NCBI GenBank assembly: GCA_030159075.1
Contig: BROG01000249.1
Location: forward strand, 862,349-926,348
Reading direction: 5' to 3'
Source: Atrina japonica
Taxonomy: Eukaryota > Mollusca > Bivalvia > Pterioida > Pinnidae
Length of the DNA: 64,000 bases
In this document: piece by piece, positions 36,884-47,880 of the stretch
How the letters are laid out: every line of letters starts with the position of its first letter
How positions within the stretch are numbered: the stretch's first letter is position 1
The notes under the pieces: model-generated
What the model saw: only the letters and a program-made list of their open reading frames with translations
Databases searched by the model: none
What the model was told of the DNA's origin: nothing
Program-made: the position numbers and the translations under genes

Positions 36884-37790
36884 TTAGTTAATACTAAGAC
36901 GAGTGGAGGAAATGAATTTTGATTCTTCCGCCTCCTGGGCCTCTGCGTTGGAACAACTTGTGCCACGACACTCCCCACAGCAAAAAGAACACTTCAATCC
37001 ATGGTGTCTGCAGCTGCACCTTTTGGAGTCGCAATTTGTTTTGCAATTGCAGCGGATTACCTTTAGAAGGTTCGATGGGGCAGGAGCTAGAAGACACTTT
37101 ATGGGCTGGAGCCTGTTGTTGGAATCTAGCTTCCATTCCCCATCCATTGCTGTACCTGATGATATGCACGGAGTAAATGCTGTTTGGCGGACGCAGATGT
37201 TGGAGGAATGCTTTGTGCGTCTATGTGCTTCTCTAATGTAGACATCTTTGTCACAAACTTCCGGAATCTAAGCACATCTAAACCTTCGCCAGGGTGGGCC
37301 CCATACAATGATGCCATGACTTCACCAATTTGCTCCAAAGTTTGTACAGAAGGATCGCTTTGCAGAAAGACTGATGCCGCCTGTTGGTAAAACGAAGGTT
37401 TCATGATAACTTTCTTCAAGGCATTTTGTTTGCCAATACCATACAGCCTTGACGTTGTGTCACATCCCGTAACAGCATGAATCATTAGGACGCTCTTACA
37501 AACTGGTTTTGCACAGAACAGTGTTCCCTAAAATTAAAAGTGGTTGTTGATCGCAGCTGTAATGACTCCTTCCCCTCCAGTTTTGTCAATTTCCGTTTGG
37601 CCTGCAGGATGCGACTTTTGTCGGTGAAGTCGCGTCGACATGTGCGATGCACAACATCACCAGGCCTGCACCTGACATATTCTTGTCTTTCCTTACTTGC
37701 GCTTGCTATACCATCACTTCCCTTTTCCGTTAGCACCAGTTTATCCGATTCCTCTACGCTCTTTTTACAAATCGCACAAGTATCCATCAC
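36884..37790 (-). pseudogene. Decayed gene of an uncharacterised animal family (HAVTGCDTTS motif, Cys-rich tail)
   Basis: The 5' part (37,790-37,485) encodes a Cys/His module starting MMDTCAICKKSVEE and including VHRTCRRDF, which looks like a zinc-binding N-terminus. The 3' part begins after a good acceptor (TTTTAATTTTAG, exon from 37,527) with LFCAKPVCKSVLMIHAVTGC and GCDTTSRLYGIGK. The frame runs to a stop at 37,126, and the expected continuation lies one base out of frame: WMDGEWKLDSNNRLQPIK then CNCKTNCDSKRCSCRHHG and a second CxxC run, ending at 36,884. Proteins with this N-terminus, GCDTTS block and Cys-rich tail are numerous and unnamed in molluscs and cnidarians (from memory, not searched), and usually have a long middle region. 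Here the middle is missing and a frameshift is present, so this is called a pseudogene. Function is unknown. Confidence 0.7.
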
Positions 37791-37799
37791 CGTTCAACG

Positions 37800-38740
37800 A
37801 GGGAGAAACACGCTTTACATATTGTTTATAGTTTCTGTGGTTTGTCAAGAACGGCGCTCCATACACAGAAAAACGCAGTAACATGAACTCATTTTGAACA
37901 CGTGTTTTACAGTCTTAGGCATTATGTAGCATGTAATTTATTGTTACTTTTATCTTTATTAGCTGAATCATGTTAATTTTCATGGAAATAATAGTTTATT
38001 AATCTTTTATTTGGCTTACAATCTTATTATAATTTATGCAAGAGTGAGCGGAAGTTATGAAGTGTGTAAAATACGAAACTAAATCACTAGAATTTGGTAA
38101 TAATTTGTTATCAACAGATGATTAGGGCGATATTTTGTGAGAATTAAAGATTATTCGGGTAAATTTACCGGTTGTAAATACCAGCAACGTCAACAATACA
38201 ACGGTCTATGACAGTATGGAAACTTCGCCGGGAAATAAATAACTTTTACTTCGCAGTAGGAATTTTATCCCTTGAATCTCAAAAAGTGCACGGTGGACAA
38301 AGGTGGATTTTAGTAATATTGTTTATATTCATTATTTGCCTGTTTATATGGAAAGATAAATTCTTTTGCAATTTGTTTAAGGTTTTGATACATAATGACT
38401 GGACTAATGTGTAGTAGGTCGTTCTTTGCCTTTGTATAGGAGATTTAAATTTCACGTCTGATCGCTTTGAAAGCTCGATCTGATGTGATGATGTCATGTA
38501 ACTAGTATAAACAATGAAGATATATCTGTCGATGAATATTAATTATTTCGATGAATAATGTAAATTGTAGGCGTCAGAAAGGTGAAACCATGACTATGGG
38601 GGAGGAACCGAACGTGACAGCAATCAGTATTGCTAACATTTACGTTAAAAAGTTCATTTGTTTTATAATATACATGACTTCATCACATTGGCGTGACGGG
38701 TCAGGATAACTTCATGGTTAATTGGTTTGTAATTATGTAA
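37800..38740. other. No supported gene
   Basis: AT-rich DNA; the 68-72-codon frames around 38,208-38,497 on both strands have no motif. Confidence 0.4.
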
Positions 38741-38751
38741 ATTGCCGTGGA

Positions 38752-39095
38752 ATATATATTGTAGTCACAATTTACACGTAAATGTCTGTACCGTGTCATT
38801 ACTTCAGAATCACCAGGAACAAGAGAAATCCCACGTGAAACCAAGTAATTGTGTGAAGACATACTACGAACTTTAAATTACATCAGGTAAGAAACTGTTT
38901 ATGTTAATTGGATAAATATAAGTAAATGTTCAGATCTATAAGTAACGAGATTAAATTATTTTAGCCTGTTTGGTATGCTTATTTTGACATAATGTGAATT
39001 TTACCGTTGTTCGATTAATCGCTGTCGTTGTTAGGTAAACGTTACAGACCTTGTTTACAACACCTTTGGGCAAGATGGATGCTATTCCCTCAAAA
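38752..39095 (+). other. Candidate promoter, 5' exon and first coding exon
   Basis: A TATA-like AATATATATT at about 38,752 is followed by a possible leader ending at the strong donor ATCAG|GTAAGA (exon end 38,886). An acceptor GTTACAG ends at 39,047 and a short exon 39,048-39,095 has ATG at 39,075 in a fair context (CAAGATGG), giving MDAIPSK, then donor GTATGT. These signals are compatible with the start of a plus-strand gene, but no further exon was found, so this may be chance. Confidence 0.22.
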
Positions 39096-39384
39096 GTATG
39101 TCTACATGCATGTATTTGATAATTTTTTAATCATTAGAATCCAAACTTTGGCCACAAAAAGGAAATGTCAGCAACAACTGTTTCTGGGACCCTCTATCGC
39201 CGGAAAGACGTTTTTTTTCATATACCTGAATTTGTGGAACTAATTTTAACAAAATTATGTATTAGTGTTTAATTAAAGTTGAAGGTTAAGGGTATATTGT
39301 TTTAATGTTAATACACATAATCCCTTTCTTTGATGATTGCATCATCAGCCTTATTGATTTTGATCGTTAGTAGAAAAACTAATC

Positions 39385-39505
39385 GTCACACTAATGTAGA
39401 TTTTGTCACACTAGTGTAAATTTCGTCACACTAATGTAGATTTTGTCACACTAGTGTAAATTTTGTCACACTAGTGTAGATCTCGTTACACTAGTGTGAG
39501 CATTT
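39385..39505. repeat. 20-bp tandem repeat, six copies, palindromic core
   Basis: GTCACACTAGTGTAAATTTT-type units start at 39,385, 39,405, 39,425, 39,445, 39,465 and 39,485, exactly 20 bp apart. The core ACACTAGTGT is a perfect palindrome in most copies. Confidence 0.93.
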
Positions 39506-39953
39506 GATCATAGCCTTTCTTTGTTGTGACACGACCATGGTGCTTTTAATATAGGGATGACTGTTGTGACATAAAACACTTCAAGTAGGCGTGTCATATG
39601 CAAATTAAGACAAGTGTGTTATATCTAGTAAAGTTATTAATTTAATATTTATGGAAATATCAGACAAACGAAATGGGTTGCGCATAAAATATTTTTGGGT
39701 ACTCCAATCCATTTTTTATCTATCGTGATAAATCGCTCAAACCAGTAACTCGTTTGTTGTTTGCACATTTGACGGTGATTCTGGAATTTCTGCGTTGATT
39801 ACGCAATCCCTCAAACAATTTTGCAGTTCACTTAATATTGTTTCGGGAGTCTATATTTTCCATTTTTTTAAATCAAATATGTCTGTCGTTACTGTTTTAA
39901 CTTTTACTGCTTACATTGCAAGGAGTCCGTTTATGCAATATGTTTTACCCACT
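39506..39953. other. No recognisable feature
   Basis: Unique AT-rich sequence; a 67-codon frame at 39,795-39,998 has no motif. Confidence 0.4.
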
Positions 39954-40121
39954 GGCGACGGAAGCAAATTGAAAGTGGGGGGGGCTAAACCAACTTAAAA
40001 CACACACACACGCCAGAAACGTCTGGGGGCTAAGCCCCAATTTTCAACACCTATGTCTATCTTTGCCAAAAATGTGGGGGCTACGCCCCCCTAGCCCCTC
40101 CCCCCGGTTCCGACGCCTATG
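39954..40121. mobile_element. MITE-like element with GGCGTCGGAACC ends
   Basis: It begins GGCGACGGAAGC and ends GGTTCCGACGCC, which are imperfect inverted repeats (10 of 12). Internal GGGGGCTAAGCCCC and GGGGGCTACGCCCCC palindromes are present. Elements of this style are common in invertebrate genomes (general knowledge). No coding capacity. Confidence 0.65.
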
Positions 40122-40196
40122 TTACCTGTACAACCTATTTTTGACAGAAGTATAGGCCGTATTGTTTTGGTTTTTGACCTAAACCGGATGTGCTAC

Positions 40197-40720
40197 TTTA
40201 CCTTGGGTCTACCAAGGTAAATTGGCACATGTTTACAAGCACAACGAGTCAAAATTAAATCATACCAGGGATGATAGCCTATCTGTCGGCATACACATTT
40301 TAGAGCTTACAGTAATGCATGGAATCCGCACAAGGCAAAATGTTTTATCTATACACCCTGTTTTTGGAAAATAGACCGTAGAACCCTAGTCCTTCGTTGG
40401 TTCAAATCGTTCAATTCCAACGTTTTCCATCGGACATTTAACCACGAAATTGATTGTACAGGTAAAATATATTGCGTTACATGGACTCCATGCATTGCCG
40501 AAGTTCTAATATTTTTGTGACGACAGACAAGTAGCCTGTCATCCCTGTAATGATTTAATTTAGACTCGTTGTGTTTATAAACATGTGCCAGTTAACTCTG
40601 GTAGACATGTAAACTATATCATGTACAGGTCTACCATGGTAAATTGGCACGTGTACAAACACAGCAAGTCTATATCAAACCAGATAGGGGTGACAAGATA
40701 CCTGTCGTCACAAAAGTATT
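40197..40720. mobile_element. Foldback element with ~130-bp arms plus an extra half copy
   Basis: The left arm (40,197-40,335: CCAAGGTAAATTGGCACATG, CACAACGAGTC, GATGATAGCCTATCTGTCG, AATGCATGGA) reappears inverted at about 40,478-40,606. A third, direct copy of the outer half follows from 40,628 (GGTCTACCATGGTAAATTGG). The outer tip forms a perfect 10-bp hairpin (TTTACCTTGG/CCAAGGTAAA, 40,197-40,221). Arms are diverged, so the element is old. Confidence 0.8.
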
Positions 40721-42300
40721 AGAGTGTATGTAGGTGGGGGTACAGAAAAGGACAAATTTGACCCAAAGGAGGCCTATGGGGTTCCCCATTTCGGGACACT
40801 TTCGCATAGTGCTAACCCTTCATACTTAGTCCATAGTGAGAATATTCTAGTACAGACTAGTCAGACCTTTGAAATTAGCATAAATCGCGAATATTTAAAA
40901 GGGGCACCTGATTTCTGGACTCTTTCTCATATGGTGTTCTGCGGATCTAGGGAATTTTCACTATATCTTAATTTTACGTTTAAATACTGGGGTTACCTTT
41001 CACAGTTAGCACATACTAGTCCGGTAAGGCTATACTAGAAAATGTTCCACTATAGGCTGAAACTATGAAAAGTTTGTCCAGTATGTAAACGCAAAAGTAA
41101 GATATAGTCCAATTCCCCTAGACCCGTAAAATGCTCTTAGAAAGAGTTCCGAAATCAGGTACCTACCTTTGTGATATTTCCGATTTATGCTAAAGGTTCA
41201 CCAAAGGTTTACTAGAATTTTTATTCCAGGACATACAGTCGAGAATATAGTAGAATGTGTGTTCAAATACATTATCAAACACGTGAAACTTTATAAAAGA
41301 TTTTTTCCCGTTTTCATATTTTCGAAGTAATTAAAATTTTTAGTTTAAATGAGGTATCTCCCCTTTGTTAGAATTTCAAAGGTGCACCAAGGCAAAAAGT
41401 TTTCCCGGACTAACTATGAAAGGTTAAGCCTTTTCCCCATATCGCTTTGGCGCCATGCCCTTTTCAAACTATGAAAGCTAGGAGCCCGTGCACAATTAAT
41501 CCTCGAGTTTAATTTCAATATAGCTATAAAATTTAGGTATACAATATCAATAGGTAAACTGCTATTAAACATACAAATCCCGCCTTTTATGTTACCTAAG
41601 AACCATGAGTCCAGTATATAAACGAATTAAGAGTCGAAATCCCTAAATGAAGGTATTCTACCCTCCTTTGTGATATTTTGCGGTTTATGCAGTCTTTTTT
41701 TTAGTGATTTTATGTTCCGACTTATGGAAAGAGTTCTAAATTGTTATTAAATTTCAAAAGGTTATATGATATATGTGAACTTGGAGCCTACCCACTTAAA
41801 GAAGCAAACAAGAACTTACCTATTGGAGTATTACAAGCCAAATTTTCAACCACCCTTTTTTTTAAAGGTAAGCTCACCCAAGGGGTTTTTCTAAAACTAT
41901 GACTCTAAATAATTTAGTAATATATGGGTTTTAGTTAGCCTTTTAAACATACCCGAAGCAAGAATAGGAGTGGCGCAGCGCTATGCCTTGATATTTTTTC
42001 AGACAGAATTGCTATGGCGAACATGTAACAATGATTACCCCTTTTCATTGAAAGAGCCGAAAAATCATTTCTGAAGCACCATCCTGAAACCTGGAGGGTC
42101 TAACAAAGTCTATTTTTAACATTTTAGGATCTGATCCCTCCCCGTGATATTTTGCACAATTTAATGTCCTGTGAGTTTAATATTCTCACCTATAAAGGCT
42201 AATTTACGTCCATGCTATTGACTATTTTTGGGCTAACTATGAAAGGTTAGCCCAATAATATGTAAACGTAAATTCAGATAAAGAGAGGTACCCGCTTTTT
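40721..42300. repeat. Degenerate ~500-bp repeats and relic of a segmental duplication
   Basis: The phrase CCTTTGTGATATTT followed by a TTTATGC-like word recurs near 41,166 and 41,672, with a weaker copy at 42,138 and another near 43,108. TATGTAAACG-type words recur near 41,082, 41,614 and 42,258. Sequence at 41,866-42,075 (CTCACCCAAGGGGTTTTT ... GACAGAATTGCTATG ... GAAAGAGCCGAAA) matches the order at 43,806-44,420, which includes exon 3 of the minus-strand gene, so a decayed and shortened duplicate of that locus lies here. No intact frame. Confidence 0.55.
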
Positions 42301-43198
42301 ATAATATGGGCCAGCGGCTGAGAAAAGGGTCCTTAGGACAATTTTTTTGAAAAATGTGATATTTATGTTTTCCCCCCCCCACAAAAATGGGGAGTATCGT
42401 CCCCGTCATGAAAGAGCAATGATATGATAACGTGTATTTCATCTTATGTTCTGCATCTGTTATGTCATATAGGAAAAAAATGCTCAATATTTAGTAAACA
42501 CTCTGAAAATTAAAATAAAATAACAAATACACTAAATTTCAGCTACAGTAAATCTTTAATGCATCATCATGTAAACTGATCAAAATAATATAAAATCCCA
42601 TAATTTATGTGAAAATTGTTTATACTGAATGCCATTATGAAAATAATAAGTTTGCAACATGAAGAAAATAAAGGCTATTGTTAAATGTTAACATACAGAG
42701 ATGCATGCAATAAATGTTAAATAATTTTATAAATTCAGATTTAAAGTTTGTTTTTTTTTTAATAATAAACTGCAAATTATGGAACATCCAATTATGTTAT
42801 GCCGAGTTGTTTATTGGGGACAAGTAAAAGCACATTTTGCAGTATGGGGTTAATAACACACTATATTGACTTATTATTTTACATAAACTCAACTTAATCG
42901 AAATTTCAAATCACCTTTTATTAATAATATTTTTTGTGGGTGATTATCCAGTATTTTCTCAGTGAAAAGACTGATGTTTTAACGTAAATTCAAAATTAAG
43001 AAAAAAAGTCGAAATTCCCTATCAAGCAGTGTACCCAATCAGTAACAGTGACCGCATTAAAACTTACGATTAATCAACTGTCACAGTAATAATAGGATTA
43101 TTACCCTCCTTTGTGAGGGTAAATATATTTGCGGTGGTTATGAAACATGAAAGTCATACTATTTTTGTATGGTAATAGTTCTTTGTACGGTCATCTGG

Positions 43199-43200
<2 letters not shown>
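42301..43200. other. No supported gene
   Basis: AT-rich sequence. A 62-codon minus frame at 42,299-42,487 lacks motifs. A degenerate copy of the ~500-bp repeat lies near 43,000-43,150. Confidence 0.4.

Positions 43201-43234
<34 letters not shown>
43201..43234. repeat. (TA)n microsatellite
   Basis: About 17 TA dinucleotides; just downstream (minus-strand sense) of the last recognised exon of the unrecognised gene. Confidence 0.95.
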
Positions 43235-43237
<3 letters not shown>

Positions 43238-43254
43238 GTATGGCACACAAGTAC

Positions 43255-45806
43255 TTTCAAGTCTTCAGTTGGGGCAATAACCTCCTCAAACTGTGGCAAG
43301 GGGCAAAGCAAATCTTTTTGTTGCTCTTTAACAAATGGACGGATATTCTGATACAAATACCATGCTCTTTTGTGAAATACCAGTGCAATTTGGAATTTCT
43401 TTTCCCTTCTTAAAAGAGTTCATCTCCATTTGAAATTTAACTCTGTAAATTTTGTGCTGTATTAAGAAAATAAATTTGACACAACGTATTTAAGGAATAC
43501 TTCAGCCAGCATAAGTTTCATATTCTCATACTAATAACATACCTGGTGTATGAAAAATATGGTGATTCCTGGAACTGCTCGGAAAGGTCTTTAAAAAAGC
43601 CTTCCAGTTCCTCCACCTCCACTTTCTGACATATCGGAGATAATTCAAACAATGAATAAGTCACTCAAGCTATACCTATCTCCGTTTTGTGCAAAGTGGA
43701 AGTGAAGGTGGATGTCCTTTTACAACCCTCCGAAAATCAATATTTTCAATCACCATTACACTGTACAGTACTTTTTTTAAAACCCCCAAGAATAATACTC
43801 ATATATAGAAAGCTCACCCAAGGGGTTTTGTTTTTCTAACATAAATGGATGTTTGAGACCACAGGACAGTTCATGTACATATCAATAGCTGTGGAATACT
43901 CTTTATAAAAATAATTTAGGTTTTAGTTATAGTACATATACTGTTAATTTTTTAAATTGATCAGTCTAGTGTAGGTTAATCAGTAAATAAGTAATTTAGG
44001 CTCTTATCGTGGTTGTTTAAGATAAAAATAAAACAAATACGTAATGTTACCTAATTCGATTTAGGAAGCAGGTCTTCTACCTTCACCATGCGATCAAAGT
44101 AATTTGAACAGAAATGGCTATGGGTCCATCTATTCCCATGACTGTAGTTTGTTTTCAATTCATATGCCAAAAATTTGCTTTGGGCTATTAAACATGTTTT
44201 TTCATCAGAAATTTCAAACATTTATCAGGTATTTTTAAAACCAAAATTTCAAGATTTTTTTTTTTTGAGAAAATACCTTGATATTTAACATTGGGATTAT
44301 TCTGCTCATGGGACAGAATTGCTATGCTTTTGTGTAATTGACCGAACTTGTAACAATCTTTAGGTAGTTTACCAATTGAAGTTGGCCGATGGTATGGCAT
44401 TGAGAGAAAGAGCCGAAAGAACTTGTCACTTAAATATAAAAACAAATGCTACCAAAGCTGAATGTGATGATACAAATCCGGTAAATCACTTTCAATTTGT
44501 TTCATTTACCTGTCGTACCTGTCTTGGCTTGGTAACCACTTTGCGCATATCAGGTGTAGTGAGCAAACCTTGGGATGCTGGAGTACTGTATGAAGATTGG
44601 TCAAGCTCAAGTGATACAGGTCTTTGTACCACCCAAATGTCTGACAATGAGACTATCTAACTTTTCAAAGTTACAGCCTATTTTTGGAAAGTCTATACTC
44701 TGAAAATATGTTGTCAACATTGCCATAAAAGTTATTGTGTAATGGGATTTTTTATAGGGATTCACAATCAATCTATAATACATACATATATTTTAATACC
44801 AAGCTTAAAAAATGTTAATATGTTGTTTGTCCTTCTCTGATCCCCCATGTTTCCAGTTAATAGTCAAAATTCTGTATTATCTGAGGCAGAAATTTTTTTT
44901 TATGACATTTATTTTTTGTACACATTTTGATATGAATAAAATATCAGAATGCTAACAAACTGGAAAAAAGTTTTAATTTTCACCTATGTTAGCTATTCTA
45001 AGAAGGGCATACAGTGTGGGTGTGGAATATATTTGACGGTCAACTTTTTGAGCATCCAATGGTTTATAAATACAATATTTCTCTTATAACATATACAAAA
45101 TTATAGAGAATTTACTTTGTAAACATATGGTAAGGATGAAAATAAATTCAAAAGTTTTGTATAATGTAATGCATTTCAATGGGGTCCGTCCTGTTTGTTA
45201 TCAAATGCCTATACTTCTTGACTAGATTTGTTGTCCCACTACCTGGGCTAATTATGATCCCTGCCCCTTGGGGGTTAGCCCATCAATAATATGTAAACAT
45301 TATAAAAATCACAATACATAAGAGAGGTAAAAATCAGTTTTACCACAACTCCTCGACAGTGTTATTTTATTTAAAGGTTTATAAATTCTTTGTTATTTAA
45401 TTCATAGATCAACAGAAAACATGTTCCCTCCTGTTATAAAATAAAAATTTTTCAAGCTGAGTGATATTATACATTTTCAAAATTTAAAAGATAATTGGCA
45501 AAAAAATGATAAATATCTGTTTCTCCCGTACCGGTGAGAAAATAAATTTCATTTCGTAGTAACAGATGCTTGTCTGTTGGATTTCCATACGGGGGACTGC
45601 GCCATACTTTAGAAAAATTTTTAAAATCTGGTGAAATAATAGAAAACACTCTGATTGGACCTTGTGTCCGTGAACCTTTTCTCGTTTCGTTTCCTTTACT
45701 GACCCCACATGTCTGCAGTTGGCCTATTATTAGCATATCTCTTGATCCATTCCAAGAAACATTTAAACGGATTCTCATGGTGCCTTTTTTGCATTGGTCT
45801 TTTATC
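43255..45806 (-). CDS. Unrecognised multi-exon gene (partial, minus strand)
   Basis: Six candidate exons with splice signals: 1, 45,806-45,532 (acceptor after a T7 tract; ATG 45,778 in context GGCACCATGA; donor CCG|GTACGG); 2, 44,640-44,510 (acceptor TTGTCAG, donor GACAG|GTAAAT); 3, 44,421-44,277 (donor CAAG|GTATTT); 4, 44,141-44,081 (acceptor ACTACAG, donor AAG|GTAGAA); 5, 43,625-43,543 (acceptor TGTCAG, donor CCAG|GTATGT); 6, 43,366 to about 43,255. Joins 1-2, 2-3, 4-5 and 5-6 keep frame exactly; 3-4 is off by one base. Peptides look like ordinary folded protein: KVWRSPPYGNPTDKHLLL (1), PASQGLLTTPDMRKVV (2), YHRPTSIGKLPKDCYKFG (3), WTHSHFCSNYFDRM (4), FFKDLSEQFQESPYFSYTR (5), AWYLYQNIRPFVKEQQ (6). 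I do not recognise the family. About 260 residues are covered and no stop was found, so the 3' end is missing. The one-base mismatch may be a missed exon, an error, or decay. Confidence 0.5.
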
Positions 45807-46000
45807 CTAAAAAAACGTGTTTTTATCACTGACAGTCACCGGAGCATATCACGGACATCTCCCTGTTGATTCGTCGTCGCTGTCACACCTGTCGAATCCT
45901 CCCTTGGACGTGTCCCAAGTCCACTTCCAGATGTCATCGTCATCTGTGTCGGGGTGCGATCTCAAATCGCTATAGATAAATTAAGTGATTGATGCTGGAA
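45807..46000 (-). promoter_or_regulatory. Possible 5' leader of the unrecognised gene
   Basis: Upstream of exon 1 on the minus strand, a frame from ATG at about 45,940 (MTMTSGSGLGTRPRED) stays open until a TGA 33 bases before the exon-1 acceptor. The sequence is less AT-rich than its surroundings. A donor-like CCG|GTGACT would restore frame across those 33 bases, but this is too short for a normal intron. It may be 5' untranslated sequence or a first coding exon. Confidence 0.25.
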
Positions 46001-46561
46001 ACAAATCACTTAGTTCTTCGAAACCCTGTCACATCCACAATTGATTATAAAAGGTGTAAACATCGTTCTCACCCAATCAGCTGATCGTCAAACTATAGAA
46101 CACGCTGTGTACTTTTAGCAGACGGAAAACGGGTAGCCCTGATAATTTCACTTATCTGTGTGTTTTTCAAAACAGAATAATCGCAAAAAAGCTATTATGT
46201 TCATTAAGAAAGAAACATGCACGGGAATGAGCTATTACACCGACGGAATTCCCGTTTTAACAATCATTGCGGACTGTCCACAATCGTTATTTTTCAAGCT
46301 GATGAATTCTCCCGTGTGTATAAATCCAATCAGGATACATATAAAAATCTGGTGATATCACTGTGTAAATCTAGTATCAGTAGTTTACCTCTGTAGAATA
46401 TGAGAAACCCTGTTCATATGTTGAACATCGCACCGTAAAATTTGCGGACTGTCCACAATCAAACGCGATTTTCGATAATTCTGTGCCCATTTGTTTACCT
46501 CTGTTAGTTCATATGAACATAAATATCATTTGTTAGATATTCAGGTGATTGAAGGATATTA

Positions 46562-47085
46562 CTACTTAAATGTGGAAAATATATGATTAGAAAGTAACAA
46601 TCGTCGCGTTTGACGTATAACCCGGTTGTTAATTTCTTGTCTGTGTCTATAGAAAGTGAAACGTCCAAGTAGAACCGTGTCTTTAATTTCTAGTTCGCTG
46701 GGATATATGTATTTGCAATGTATGAAAATCGTCATTATTAATTGACAAAACATCTTCGATATATCTAAAGATGAAATTAAAGGACACCCTAGTTTTTTTC
46801 CTCTTTTGATTCAGAAGCTTCTGGATGAAGTCGGCTTTGTATGAATAAAGGAACAGGTCAGCCAATAATGGGGCACAATTGGTCTCCATGGGAATGCCGA
46901 CACTTTGCTGAAAGACAAGGTCTTCAAAATCACATTACTGTCTATTAGAAATTCCAGCATCTTTTATATAAACTTCTGTGTATTTATGTGTAGAATCAGA
47001 GTATCATGATAACCATTGACTAAATATTTAAATTTTTGGGTACCACTTTTAGTGAAAAAGCAGTTGTCCATGATGCAAAAAAGTC
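46562..47085 (-). pseudogene. Reverse transcriptase fragment, Penelope-like type, altered active site
   Basis: Minus-strand frames in order give KMLEFLIDS, ETNCAPLLADLFLYSYKADF, FNFIFRYIEDVLSINN and YPSELEIKDT. This wording matches the reverse transcriptase core of a retroelement family abundant in bivalves, probably Penelope-like (family knowledge). The catalytic box normally reads YIDD; here it is YIED. Frameshifts separate the blocks (around 46,890 and 46,740) and a stop lies upstream, so this is a dead fragment with neither element end. Confidence 0.75.
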
Positions 47086-47344
47086 TTGTGATTTTCAAAG
47101 TGACTTAGTGACTGTAATACAACATTTAAACAAATAAAAAATAATAACGATAAATAAAGAAAATAATTTTCTTTTTCTAAATAGAGTTTGGAGTTTTTGT
47201 TTTAGTTTTCTAGAATGCTTGTCAGTTGATGTGAAAATTCTGTTTGACATTGCTGGGAGCTACAACTAGAGTGACCTTTACAATTATGTAGTACTAAATG
47301 TTCAAAAGGTTAAGACTTTGTTATGATTTTTGATTGTTTGTTTA
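47086..47344. other. No recognisable feature
   Basis: AT-rich spacer. Confidence 0.35.
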
Positions 47345-47602
47345 TTGTTGTTTAACGTCCCACTCAAGAATATTTCACTCATATGGAGACGTCACCAAAT
47401 GCCGGCGAAGGGCTTCAAATTTTGGCCTATGCTCGGCACTTACGGTCATTGAGCAGTGGGGGTTCTTTAAGGTACCGACACCTACTGTGACACGGGACCT
47501 CCAGTTTTTTCTGTTTCAGTCGAAAGACAGGAAACCAACCTGTCGCCGGCGGGACTCGAACTCACGACGTCGAGCGCGCTACCGACTGACCCAGGCCGGC
47601 TC
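47345..47602 (-). mobile_element. tRNA-derived SINE, long form
   Basis: On the minus strand: tRNA-like head GCCGGCCTGGGTCAGTCGG (A box, 47,582-47,593) and AGTTCGAGTCC (B box, 47,552-47,562), then a body with GGTCCCGTGTCACAGTAGG, CCAAAATTTGAAGCCCTTCG and a tail AGTGGGACGTTAAAC. The conserved centre (CCTTCGCCGGCATTTGGTGA) is shared with 27,541-27,680. Bivalve SINEs with this body are common. The promoter appears intact, so recent transcription is conceivable. Confidence 0.85.
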
Positions 47603-47880
47603 GACTTTGTTATGAAACACCGGTATAAACAATGACTCTAATACATACAAAAGCATTCTGACCGTTTGACTGATCCAGTCTTTACAATGCACGATGTATA
47701 AAAGGCTGGTGAACAGCAAACCACTCGTCGTTGGCATAACGTGATGGGGTCAACAAAACATTTCACGGGTCTTAAGATAAAGTTCCATGAACTTCGAAAG
47801 AAGCGTAGAAGCAATGGTCACCAACTTATTCGCAGCATCTTAACATTTAACAGTGCTGTAAAAAAATAATATAATTCAAA
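47603..47880. other. No recognisable feature
   Basis: Unique-looking spacer between the SINE and the MITE. Confidence 0.35.

Noticed and set aside
45570..45869. 99-codon plus-strand frame
   Set aside because: Complement of exon 1 of the minus-strand gene; the minus strand has the splice-compatible reading.
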